33,845 nucleotides of DNA from a bacterium (GTDB lineage Bacteria; Elusimicrobiota; Elusimicrobia; UBA1565; UBA9628), in contig JAJZAK010000026.1 in assembly GCA_021799485.1 (NCBI GenBank), positions 1-33,845 of the forward strand, in the 5' to 3' direction. Of the stretch, positions 8,403 to 16,144 are shown in pieces. The notes below the pieces were generated by a model. That model made no database searches and was not told where the DNA came from. It saw nothing but the letters and a program-made list of their open reading frames with translations. Within the stretch, counting starts at the first letter, position 1; each line of letters begins with the position of its first letter. The translations under genes were made by a program, and so were the position numbers.

Positions 8403-9038
8403 ATGAGAACTAAGATCAGGACAACGCGCAAGATCGTGTCGGTGTCGCTGGCGTCGGGATTGCTGGCCGTACTCGTTCTATCGTGGACTCGGAGCCAGGC
8501 TGCCGACAAGCCGCTGACTCCGGCCGAGCTCGAGAAGCAGAATGCCCTTGCCAATCCTTATCCCAACGACTTGGGCCCGCTCAGAATCGACGATGTCGTC
8601 GCTAAATATCCGGACAACATCCGGGATGGGTATAAGATACTTCTCGTCAAGTGCGCTCAATGCCACACGTCGGCCCGGCCTTTGAACAGCCAGTTCGTCG
8701 AGCCGGAAGGGAAGAACCCTCCGGCCAAGGAAGCCGCCGTCGCCAAGCTGAGAAAGGACCATCCGGAGTATTTCACGGCCGCGGTTCGGCCGGCGATCTG
8801 GAACATCGATGCCCATATCTGGAGCCGCTACGTGCACCGCATGATGTCAAAGCCCGGCTGCAATATCTCGATGGTCGACGGCAAGAAAATCTGGGAGTTC
8901 CTCGTCTACGACGGCGTGCACCGCAAGATCGGCGCCAACGCCGCCGCGTGGAAAGCGCACCGGGAGAAGCTTCTTTCCGAGTTCAAGGCGAAATACCCCA
9001 AGCGCTATCAGGACCTGGTCAGCCAGGGCGAACTTTAA
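8403..9038 (+). CDS. Exported monoheme c-type cytochrome
   Basis: This 211-residue protein has a signal peptide or N-terminal anchor (hydrophobic residues about 12-27, cleavage possible after SQA) and a single heme c motif, CAQCH, at residues 84-88. Methionines around 144-145 (YVHRMMSKPG) could supply the sixth ligand. It may be a periplasmic electron carrier, for example between the nearby alternative complex III and an oxidase, but it is not close to any cytochrome family I can name. A purine run AGGGGGAA about 10 bases before the ATG may act as a ribosome site. It converges with tatA. Confidence 0.75.
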   Translation: MRTKIRTTRKIVSVSLASGLLAVLVLSWTRSQAADKPLTPAELEKQNALANPYPNDLGPLRIDDVVAKYPDNIRDGYKILLVKCAQCHTSARPLNSQFVEPEGKNPPAKEAAVAKLRKDHPEYFTAAVRPAIWNIDAHIWSRYVHRMMSKPGCNISMVDGKKIWEFLVYDGVHRKIGANAAAWKAHREKLLSEFKAKYPKRYQDLVSQGEL

Positions 9039-9054
9039 AGAATCGCCACAGGGG

Positions 9055-9120
9055 CGGCAGAAAGCTGCCGAAGGCCACGGGAAGCATCGGCGAGTTGTCG
9101 AAGAGCCTTCCGTGGCCTTC
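9055..9120. terminator. Two hairpins between convergent genes, probable bidirectional terminator
   Basis: A small hairpin CGGCAG-AAAG-CTGCCG (9055-9070) is followed by a larger one. Its arms GAAGGCCACGGGAAG (9070-9084) and CTTCCGTGGCCTTC (9107-9120) pair over 14 bases with one bulge. The hairpins lie between the ends of the cytochrome gene (9038) and tatA (9148). They lack a long U tract, so the mechanism is uncertain. Confidence 0.55.
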
Positions 9121-9147
9121 TCCTTACAGTGCCGTTCCGTTGATGGG

Positions 9148-9324
9148 TCAAACTTTCTTTTTCGGAGCATCCTCCGGAGGATCTTCCTCATGGAGGCCTT
9201 TCTTGAAGGCATTAACGGTGCGCCCGAGCGCCTTCGCGGCATCGGGGATGCGCCGCGATCCAAAGAGAAGCACCCCAATTCCCACGAGAAGGGCCAGTTC
9301 GCGCCAACTGATTTCTGGGATCAT
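9148..9324 (-). CDS. tatA: Sec-independent translocase protein TatA
   Basis: This 58-residue protein is short but recognisable. It has an N-terminal membrane helix with a polar lead (about residues 6-20, WRELALLVGIGVLL), the F21-G22 hinge of TatA, a conserved P27 in RRIPDAAKALG, and an amphipathic helix through AFKKGL. An acidic then basic tail follows. TatA oligomers form the pore of the twin-arginine pathway. No tatB or tatC is in the window. It is divergent from the act operon, whose ActB has a twin-arginine signal, so a functional link is plausible. Confidence 0.88.
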   Translation of the reverse strand: MIPEISWRELALLVGIGVLLFGSRRIPDAAKALGRTVNAFKKGLHEEDPPEDAPKKKV

Positions 9325-9412
9325 GATTTGAAATTAGCATTTTCACGGAGGCATGCGTGGAAATTCTCCATTCCCAAATCCTCAGACAAGCCCTTCGGCT
9401 CGTCGGAACATT

Positions 9413-9431
9413 TTTCACCTACCGGGTGAAA
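9413..9431. promoter_or_regulatory. Second copy of inverted repeat TTTCACC-N5-GGTGAAA, possible operator
   Basis: TTTCACC (9413-9419) and GGTGAAA (9425-9431) flank TACCG and are followed by GGTTGTC. This matches the element at 21-39 in arm sequence, spacing and the GTTGTC tail. A partial half-site TTTCACG occurs at 9341-9347. It lies in the 202-base divergent region between tatA and actA and could control both. Confidence 0.5.
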
Positions 9432-9459
9432 GGTTGTCCGTGGGGAGTGCCTGCTTAGC

Positions 9460-9515
9460 TGAGGATTTGGATCCATTGAGAAAATTTGACAAGCGCAAAA
9501 TGCTTTGCATACAAT
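9460..9515 (+). promoter_or_regulatory. Promoter of the act operon (TGAGGATTTGG box, TTGACA, TACAAT)
   Basis: TGAGGATTTGG (9460-9470) ends 15 bases before a perfect -35 TTGACA (9486-9491). After 18 bases comes TACAAT (9510-9515), a 5 of 6 match. The ATG of actA follows 11 bases later with no Shine-Dalgarno sequence, so the transcript would have a leader of only a few bases. The box and its spacing are identical to those at 115-146. Confidence 0.65.
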
Positions 9516-9526
9516 GACGCCACAGC

Positions 9527-10651
9527 ATGGGTGATGATGCGCCAGGCGCAAACTCGGACCCGCAAAAACTAAGCGATACCTCTGTCCTTAGCCGCAAAGA
9601 GGCGATCCGCTTGGCTGGCCGGACTCTCTTTTCCGGCATCGGAGCGTTGTTAAGCCTGAGGTCCACCATCCTGTCCTCGGCTGTCAGGCATTCTTCCCAG
9701 GAAACCCGTGCTTCGGGCCTCATGGACCAGCCAGACGGCTCCGTCTCCCCTCTATTTGCTCCCGCGATCGTCCAATCGGCCGGCGGCGCCGGCTCGGGGG
9801 CGAAATCCTTAAGGAAGGGACTTCTCATCGGCTTCGTGGGAGCGGCCATCATGGCCGGAGCGCCTCCAGCGGCCTCGGCCGCTGGGACTTCCAAGTCCAA
9901 AGCGGGGCAGGTCGCGCATTATCTCAAGACTGTCGCCGCCCAGGCCCCGATCCCGTCGCCCGAGTGGCCGCCTTATCATGATGTTCATATGCCCGACGAG
10001 AGCTTCTCGCGCATCAACATCGCGTGGTTGACGGTATTCTTCGTTCTTCTGGCGGGAACGAGCGGCCTTTGGAATTTCGGGTTCGCCCTGCCGGCCATGG
10101 GAACCCTGCTTTTGGCTCTCGCGGCCGCCTATGAAACTTTTTTCGGTTCCCGCTATCTCATGCAAGGCTTCTCGCCTCGACAGCCGATCGACTATTCCCA
10201 TCAACTTCACGCCGGGAAGCTGGGCATTTCCTGCTACTACTGTCATCATGGCACCTTGAAAAGCGATGTGGCGGGCGTTCCGTCGGTCAACGTCTGCATG
10301 AACTGCCATGCGGTTGTCCATCGGACGACGACCGAGACGAAGGATTCACCTCAAATCGCGAAGATCCTCGCCGCTTGGGAAAGCCGCAACGGGCCGCATC
10401 CCAGGTCCATCGCATGGAACCGCATCCACCGTCTTCCTAATTACGTCCATTTCAGTCACCGCGTCCATATTGCCAACGGCATTCGATGCCAGGAATGTCA
10501 CGGCGCGATCGAAACGATGCCTCGCGTCCACCAGGCGGCCCCATTGACGATGGGCTGGTGCATCGATTGCCACCGCTTGAATAAAGCCCAGGCCCCCAAC
10601 TACTGGAAACATGCGGGCGGGCCCACCGACTGCAACCACTGCCATTTCTAA
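9527..10651 (+). CDS. actA: Alternative complex III subunit ActA, pentaheme cytochrome c
   Basis: This 374-residue protein has five CxxCH heme c motifs: CYYCH (236-240), CMNCH (257-261), CQECH (321-325), CIDCH (345-349) and CNHCH (369-373). Membrane segments lie at about 165-182 and 185-205, just before the heme domain. ActA passes electrons from the iron-sulfur subunit toward periplasmic cytochrome c. About 150 residues precede the recognisable part, including a small hydrophobic stretch (about 98-118). This extension is poorly conserved-looking, and a later start such as the ATG at 9851 cannot be excluded. The strong promoter immediately before 9527 favours the long form. It is the first gene of actABCDEF. 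Confidence 0.88.
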   Translation: MGDDAPGANSDPQKLSDTSVLSRKEAIRLAGRTLFSGIGALLSLRSTILSSAVRHSSQETRASGLMDQPDGSVSPLFAPAIVQSAGGAGSGAKSLRKGLLIGFVGAAIMAGAPPAASAAGTSKSKAGQVAHYLKTVAAQAPIPSPEWPPYHDVHMPDESFSRINIAWLTVFFVLLAGTSGLWNFGFALPAMGTLLLALAAAYETFFGSRYLMQGFSPRQPIDYSHQLHAGKLGISCYYCHHGTLKSDVAGVPSVNVCMNCHAVVHRTTTETKDSPQIAKILAAWESRNGPHPRSIAWNRIHRLPNYVHFSHRVHIANGIRCQECHGAIETMPRVHQAAPLTMGWCIDCHRLNKAQAPNYWKHAGGPTDCNHCHF

Positions 10652-10658
10652 ATAAACA

Positions 10659-13628
10659 ATGATCGATCCTCAGAATAACCCTGAACCGGAGTCCAAGGAA
10701 AATCTCGCCGCCCGGCTTGAGTCCGAGGACCGGAGAGACGGAATCACGCGTCGGCAGTTCTTGCAAGGACTGAGCGCGAGTTTTGCGGGATTGTCCGTGG
10801 CCGCCTGCGGCAAGGCGGAGGCTCCCGAGAAGATCATCCCCTATCTCGACCAACCATCGATGACGGCTCCGGGGCTTTCGCGCTATTACGCCACTACCTG
10901 CGGCGGTTGCCAGGCGGCCTGCGGCGCCTTGGCTAAGAGCCGGGAGGGACGCCCCATTAAGATGGAGGGGAACCCGGACCATCCTGTTTCCCAGGGTGGC
11001 CTCTGCGGTCGAGGCCAAGCGACGATCATGGATCTCTATGATTCGTCGCGGCTCAAGGAGCCTCTTTTAAAAGGAAGCCCGGCTTCCTGGGATCGGGTCG
11101 ACTCGGAGATTCGCCGGCAGCTCGATGCGATCTCGAAGAAGGGCGGACGTATCGTTGTCGTGACGCGCACGATCTCAAGCCCCTCGATCCATGCCGCCGG
11201 AAAAGCTTTTAAGAAGCGCTATGGCGCCGTTCGGCACGTGGTCTATGACCCTGCTTCGGCATCCTCGATTTTGGAGGCGCATGAAAAGACTCATGGCCTT
11301 CGCGCCTTGCCCAGCTATCACTTCGATAAGGCCCGCGTTCTCGCGGGTTTCGGCGCCGATTTCCTGGGAGCCTGGCTTTCCCCGGTCGAGTTCTCTCGAG
11401 ACTGGGCCGCCGCCCGCGACCCGCTCAAGATGCGCTCACGAATGTCTTATTTCATCCAGTTCGAAAGCCGCATGTCGCCAACCGGCGCCAACGCTGATCG
11501 TCGCATCCGGCTTAAGCCCTCCGAGGAGGCGGCGACGCTCGCGCAATTGGGAAGGTTCCTGGCGAAGCGCCTCGGTTGGCCGGATCTGCCGCCGCGGCTG
11601 GGGAACACCTCCGTGCCGGTCCGGGAACTCGCGGCGCTTGCCCGCAAGCTCGCCGCCGCGCGCGGCGAGAGCCTGGTCGTGTCCGGCTCCGGGAGCGTCG
11701 GCGCGCAAGTCCTCGTCAATTGGATCAACCAGCGCCTCGGCAACTACGGAAAGACGCTGGATCTCTCGAAGCCTTCTTATCAATACGCCGGGGATGACCG
11801 CGCCATGGCGGAGCTTCAAGAGGATTTGCGCGCGGGGAAAATCGACGCCGTTATTTTCCTCGACGCCAACCCCGTCTATGATGCGCCGAAGGCCTCGGGG
11901 CTGCGCAAGACGCTCGAGGCTAACCGCCGGCCCCGCCTGATGATTTCCCTGGCCGATCGTCTCGACGAGACCGCCTCCTTGTGCGGCTACGCCCTGCCTC
12001 TTTCTCACGCGTTGGAGTCCTGGGGAGACGCGAGGCCTCAGTGGGGGACGGCGAGCCTCCTGCAGCCGCTTCTCAGGCCTCTTTACAATTCCCGCTCCAT
12101 CATCGAGACGTTGCTCGCCTGGGGCGGTTCCACGGCGTCGGCCTATGATTTCGTGCGCGGCGTCTGGAAAGCCGAGATCTTCCCGACGCAGAAGAGTTTC
12201 CCCGGAACGAACTTTGACGCCTTCTGGAATAAGGCGGTCGAGCGGGGCGTTGTGTCCTTCCAGGAGCCTGTGGCCGCCCCCAAGGGATTGGGATTTAACG
12301 CCGCGGCTTTCTCAGCCGTCCATCCCGCGCCCGGCGTCACGGGAAGTTTCGAGATGGATGCCTTCTTCTCGGTGCCTCTTTTCGATGGACGCCAAGCCAA
12401 TAACCCGTGGCTCCAGGAGATGCCCGATCCCGTGTCGAAGGTCGCATGGGGAAATACCGCGTCCTTCTCGCCGGCGGACGCCGCCCGGTTGGGTCTGGAG
12501 GAAGGCCGGGTTGTGCGGCTTTCGAGCGCTGATGGAGCCGTCGCGGAACTGCCGGCCCATATTCAGCCAGGCCAGGCCGACGGCGTCGTGGTGGCGGCCT
12601 TGGGCCACGGGCGCAAGGCCGCCGGCCCCATCGCTTTCAACGAGCCTCGCCGCCGCCTGTTTCCGATCGAAGAGGACCCAATCCTGGATGCCGATCTTTA
12701 TCCTCTTCGGGGCGGCGCCGGCATTTCCGTCCAGAAAACGGAGCGCTCGGTCGTTCTCGCCAAGATCCAGACCTACGACTACCAAGAAGACCCGATCCTG
12801 GGCTACAACAGAAATATCGTCCGCGAGACGACGCTCGATGATTATCTCAAGGACCCCGCTGCGGGAAATCCCGAAGTCGAATCCGAAAGCGGGCTGTGGC
12901 CAAAGCACAAGTACCCCGGCCGCAAGTGGGCGATGGCGATCGACTTGAATTCCTGCACGGGATGCTCCGCCTGCATGGTCGCCTGCCGCGCCGAAAACAA
13001 CATCCCCGTGGTGGGGAAGGCCGAGGTGCGCAAGAAGCGCGATCTCTATTGGATCCGCATCGACCGATATTACAGCGGCTCTCCCCAAAAGCAGGAGGAG
13101 AATCCCCGGGTTACCCATGAGCCGATGCTTTGCCAGCAATGCGACAACGCGCCCTGCGAGACGGTCTGTCCTGTCGCGGCGACCTCGCATTCCTCCGAGG
13201 GCCTCAACATGCAAGTCTACAACCGCTGCGTGGGGACGCGTTTCTGCGAGAACAACTGCCCTTACAAGGTCCGGCGCTTCAATTGGTTCAATTACGAGCA
13301 CAATGATCTCGTCCAAAACTTGGCGCTAAATCCCGACGTGACGGTCCGCACTCGCGGGGTCATGGAGAAATGCACGTTCTGCGTCCAACGGATCAACTCC
13401 GCGGAAATCACGGCGAAGACCGAGGGCCGCGAGCTCAAAGACGGCGAGGTGGCGTCTGCCTGCCAGCAGAGCTGCCCGACCCAGGCGATCGTTTTCGGAG
13501 ACATCAACGACCCCCAAAGCCGCATCGCGAAACTGGCGAAAAATCCGAGAGCGTTCCGCGTCCTCGCCGATCTTGGGACGGGGCCCTCCGTTTTCTATCA
13601 GACTAAAGTGAGGAACGAGGCTGTATGA
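10659..13628 (+). CDS. actB: Alternative complex III subunit ActB, molybdopterin-like plus iron-sulfur subunit with Tat signal
   Basis: This 989-residue protein has an extended N-terminus, a twin-arginine motif (TRRQFLQG, R31-R32) and a possible lipobox VAAC with C50. The molybdopterin-oxidoreductase-like B1 domain follows. It includes a four-cysteine set, C81-x2-C84-x3-C88-x27-C116. The C-terminal B2 domain, from about residue 750, is ferredoxin-like. Its cysteine groups CTGCSACMVAC (from C766), CQQCDNAPCETVC, CVGTRFCENNC, CTFC and CQQSC fit several cubane clusters. In characterised ACIII this subunit carries electrons from quinol oxidation to ActA, and the B1 domain has no molybdenum. The gene follows actA by seven bases and overlaps actC by ATGA. 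Confidence 0.93.
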   Translation: MIDPQNNPEPESKENLAARLESEDRRDGITRRQFLQGLSASFAGLSVAACGKAEAPEKIIPYLDQPSMTAPGLSRYYATTCGGCQAACGALAKSREGRPIKMEGNPDHPVSQGGLCGRGQATIMDLYDSSRLKEPLLKGSPASWDRVDSEIRRQLDAISKKGGRIVVVTRTISSPSIHAAGKAFKKRYGAVRHVVYDPASASSILEAHEKTHGLRALPSYHFDKARVLAGFGADFLGAWLSPVEFSRDWAAARDPLKMRSRMSYFIQFESRMSPTGANADRRIRLKPSEEAATLAQLGRFLAKRLGWPDLPPRLGNTSVPVRELAALARKLAAARGESLVVSGSGSVGAQVLVNWINQRLGNYGKTLDLSKPSYQYAGDDRAMAELQEDLRAGKIDAVIFLDANPVYDAPKASGLRKTLEANRRPRLMISLADRLDETASLCGYALPLSHALESWGDARPQWGTASLLQPLLRPLYNSRSIIETLLAWGGSTASAYDFVRGVWKAEIFPTQKSFPGTNFDAFWNKAVERGVVSFQEPVAAPKGLGFNAAAFSAVHPAPGVTGSFEMDAFFSVPLFDGRQANNPWLQEMPDPVSKVAWGNTASFSPADAARLGLEEGRVVRLSSADGAVAELPAHIQPGQADGVVVAALGHGRKAAGPIAFNEPRRRLFPIEEDPILDADLYPLRGGAGISVQKTERSVVLAKIQTYDYQEDPILGYNRNIVRETTLDDYLKDPAAGNPEVESESGLWPKHKYPGRKWAMAIDLNSCTGCSACMVACRAENNIPVVGKAEVRKKRDLYWIRIDRYYSGSPQKQEENPRVTHEPMLCQQCDNAPCETVCPVAATSHSSEGLNMQVYNRCVGTRFCENNCPYKVRRFNWFNYEHNDLVQNLALNPDVTVRTRGVMEKCTFCVQRINSAEITAKTEGRELKDGEVASACQQSCPTQAIVFGDINDPQSRIAKLAKNPRAFRVLADLGTGPSVFYQTKVRNEAV

Positions 13629-15034
13629 GCGACGCCCACTCGACCGCCGTCCCGTTGTCGCGCTGGCCCCTCGTCCGTGGCGAGAAAACAGCCGCCCAGA
13701 TCACGAGGGACGTTTGCGAGCCTCTGGAGCGTGGACCCGGCAAGCTTTGGTTTCTGACGATCGCCATCGCGGCGACGATCCTCCTCGGCGGCGCCATCGC
13801 GATCACGGACGAGATCTGGACGGGGATCGGAACGTGGGGCCTCAATAAGACCGTCGGCTGGGCCTTCGACATCACGAATTTCGTCTTCTGGATCGGGATC
13901 GGGCACGCCGGCACGCTCATCTCGGCCATCTTGCACCTTTTTCGCCAGAAATGGCGCAACTCGATCAACCGCGCGGCCGAGGCGATGACGCTTTTCGCCG
14001 TCATGTGCGCGGGCCTCTGGCCCTTGATTCACATGGGGAGACCGTGGTTTTTCTATTGGATCGCTCCGTATCCGAACAACCTGGGACCTTTCTGGGTAAA
14101 CTTCCGCTCGCCCTTGTTCTGGGACTTCTGCGCTGTCAACACCTACTTCACGATATCGCTTCTCTTCTGGTACATGGGGCTTCTGCCGGACCTCGGCGTC
14201 GCGGCGCAGCGCGCCGTTCCGGGGCTCCGCAAGAAAATTCTTACCACGCTCAGCCTGGGATGGGACGGCGCCCAGCGCACCTGGCGTCACTACGAGCTCC
14301 TTTATCTTCTGCTCGCGGGCTTGGCGACGCCTCTTGTTTTTTCCGTTCACACCGTCGTGAGCTTCGATTTCGCGACGGGCATCGTCCCCGGCTGGCATTC
14401 CACGGTCTTCCCGCCTTACTTTGTCATCGGAGCCATCTTCTCCGGCTTCGCGATGGTGCTCTTTCTCATGATCATCGCCCGCAAGGTGATGCACTACGAG
14501 GATTACATCACGATCGATCACATCGAGGTCATGGGGAAAGTGACGCTCTTCACCGGCTCCGTCATCCTGCTCGCCTACGCGACGGAGTTTTTCATGGCTT
14601 GGTACGGGGGGAACCTCTATGAGCGCTTCGCGTTCATCAATCGCGTCCTCGGCCCCTATTGGGCGTGCGGTTGGGTCATGATCGCTTGCAACTGTTTCGT
14701 TCCGCAGCTTCTGTGGTTTAGGAGCGTTCGGCGCAACGTGGTCGCATCCTTTGTGATCGCGATCCTCATCAACGTGGGCATGTGGCTGGAGCGCTTCGTC
14801 ATCATCATGGTGAGCCTGCATCGCGACTTTTTGACGTCGAGCTGGTCCCACTACACGCCGACCTACATCGAGTGGCTGACGCTTCTGGGTGACTTCGGCC
14901 TCTTCTTTACGCTCTTCCTCCTCTTCTGCCGTTTTGTGCCGATGATCGCGATCAGCGAAGTGAAGGCCATTGTCGGCAAGAGCCCGAAGGCTCCCTCGTA
15001 CGACGAAGTTTCCTCGGAGGCCGCCCATGGCTGA
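13625..15034 (+). CDS. actC: Alternative complex III subunit ActC, NrfD-like quinol-interacting membrane protein
   Basis: This 469-residue protein is almost entirely transmembrane, with about ten helices. It shows NrfD/PsrC-family features such as FWIGIGHAGTLISAILHLFRQ in the helix after the N-terminal soluble segment, and a later WHSTVFPPYFVIGA loop. ActC binds quinol on the periplasmic side and donates electrons to the iron-sulfur clusters of ActB. Its ATG overlaps the actB stop (ATGA), and its TGA overlaps the start of actD by eight bases, so translation is coupled throughout. Confidence 0.93.
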   Translation: MSDAHSTAVPLSRWPLVRGEKTAAQITRDVCEPLERGPGKLWFLTIAIAATILLGGAIAITDEIWTGIGTWGLNKTVGWAFDITNFVFWIGIGHAGTLISAILHLFRQKWRNSINRAAEAMTLFAVMCAGLWPLIHMGRPWFFYWIAPYPNNLGPFWVNFRSPLFWDFCAVNTYFTISLLFWYMGLLPDLGVAAQRAVPGLRKKILTTLSLGWDGAQRTWRHYELLYLLLAGLATPLVFSVHTVVSFDFATGIVPGWHSTVFPPYFVIGAIFSGFAMVLFLMIIARKVMHYEDYITIDHIEVMGKVTLFTGSVILLAYATEFFMAWYGGNLYERFAFINRVLGPYWACGWVMIACNCFVPQLLWFRSVRRNVVASFVIAILINVGMWLERFVIIMVSLHRDFLTSSWSHYTPTYIEWLTLLGDFGLFFTLFLLFCRFVPMIAISEVKAIVGKSPKAPSYDEVSSEAAHG

Positions 15035-15536
15035 GGCGTCGATGATGGCGGGGGTTTTTGATTCCGAGGGTGACATTTTAAAAGCGGCCGAGCGGGTGCG
15101 TGAGAAGGGCTTGGACCTCCACGACGCCTACACCCCGTTCGCCGTTCATGGCATGGACGAGGCGTTGGGGCGCGAGGAGACGAGGCTGATGTCATGGCTG
15201 TGCTTCGGCTTCGCGGCCTTGGGTCTCCTAAGCATTTTCGGATTTTTGATCTGGGCGGAGCTTCTGGATTGGCCGCTGAACATCGGCGGCAAGTCATTCT
15301 CCGCCATTCCGGCCTTGGTGCCGCCTTGCTTTGAGATCACGGTGCTCTCGGCGGGGGTTCTCAGCGTCATTTCCTTTATTCTTATTGCGGGGCTTTTCCC
15401 GGGACGCAAGCCTGATTTCGCGGAGCTCGGATCGCTTGACGACAAGTTCGTCCTGGTCGTCAAACCTGGACAGAGAGACCGGGAAGCCGAGGACATCATG
15501 AAGTCCTGCGGAGCTTCGAAGGTGGCGAGGGTCTGA
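15027..15536 (+). CDS. actD: Alternative complex III subunit ActD (DUF3341)
   Basis: This 169-residue protein has the DUF3341 signature near the N-terminus (AYTPFAVHGMDEAL, about residues 36-49). Two membrane helices follow (about 57-77 and 100-125), then a soluble C-terminal tail ending near CGASKV. ActD is a structural membrane subunit of ACIII. The start at 15027 is supported by GGAGG (15016-15020) six bases upstream and by the overlap with actC. An in-frame ATG at 14970 lies inside actC without such a site. Confidence 0.92.
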   Translation: MAEASMMAGVFDSEGDILKAAERVREKGLDLHDAYTPFAVHGMDEALGREETRLMSWLCFGFAALGLLSIFGFLIWAELLDWPLNIGGKSFSAIPALVPPCFEITVLSAGVLSVISFILIAGLFPGRKPDFAELGSLDDKFVLVVKPGQRDREAEDIMKSCGASKVARV

Positions 15537-16144
15537 TGCAGCTCAAGGATTTCCTCAAGAAGCTCATCCTGCCGGCCATTTTCCTGGCCTTGGCCGGCGG
15601 GGTCATCGGCTTGGGAACATGGAAGGACCTTAACGAACAGCAGCCGCGATTCATCTGGGACATGGCATTTTCTCCGGCGTACGCTTCCCAAAGCCCGAAC
15701 CCCGTTTTTAAGGATGGCGAAACGGAGCAGAATCCGGTTCCGGGGACGGTGGCGCGCGGCCATCCGCCATTTCCCTATCCTCCCGGCGAGGCTGGCCGGC
15801 ATGAGGCGGGGAAGGCGTTGAAGAATCCATATCAGGCCACTCCCGAGAATCTGTCCCGCGGCCGCTTCATTTATACCGCCTATTGCCTGCCGTGCCACGG
15901 CGCGGAGGGCCGAGGGGACGGGGCGGTCGCTAAAATCGCTCCGCCTTTGGGATTCGACAATGCGGGCGAATATGGCGCGAGCCTTAAAGACGGCGAAATT
16001 TATCACGTGATCATGTACGGCAACAACCAGATGCCTTCCTACGCTTCCCAGTTGTTGGAGGCGGACCGCTGGAAGGTGATCCTTTATCTGCGCCAACTGC
16101 AGGCTAAGCGCGCCAAGGAGCGTCCCGCAAGTGAAAGCTGGTGA
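15536..16144 (+). CDS. actE: Alternative complex III subunit ActE, monoheme cytochrome c
   Basis: This 202-residue protein has an N-terminal membrane anchor (about residues 9-28). A periplasmic domain follows with one heme c motif, CLPCH (117-121), in the typical context YCLPCHGAEGRGDG, and a likely methionine ligand in NNQMPSYA. ActE is the exit cytochrome of the complex. Its ATG overlaps the actD stop by one base (TGATG). No lipobox was seen, so it is anchored by the uncleaved helix rather than by lipid. Confidence 0.92.
   Translation: MQLKDFLKKLILPAIFLALAGGVIGLGTWKDLNEQQPRFIWDMAFSPAYASQSPNPVFKDGETEQNPVPGTVARGHPPFPYPPGEAGRHEAGKALKNPYQATPENLSRGRFIYTAYCLPCHGAEGRGDGAVAKIAPPLGFDNAGEYGASLKDGEIYHVIMYGNNQMPSYASQLLEADRWKVILYLRQLQAKRAKERPASESW

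Noticed and set aside
13598..15076. Long open frame of 492 codons on the minus strand
   Set aside because: It is antisense to actC, is extremely rich in charged residues with no recognisable motif, and mirrors codon bias of the real gene.
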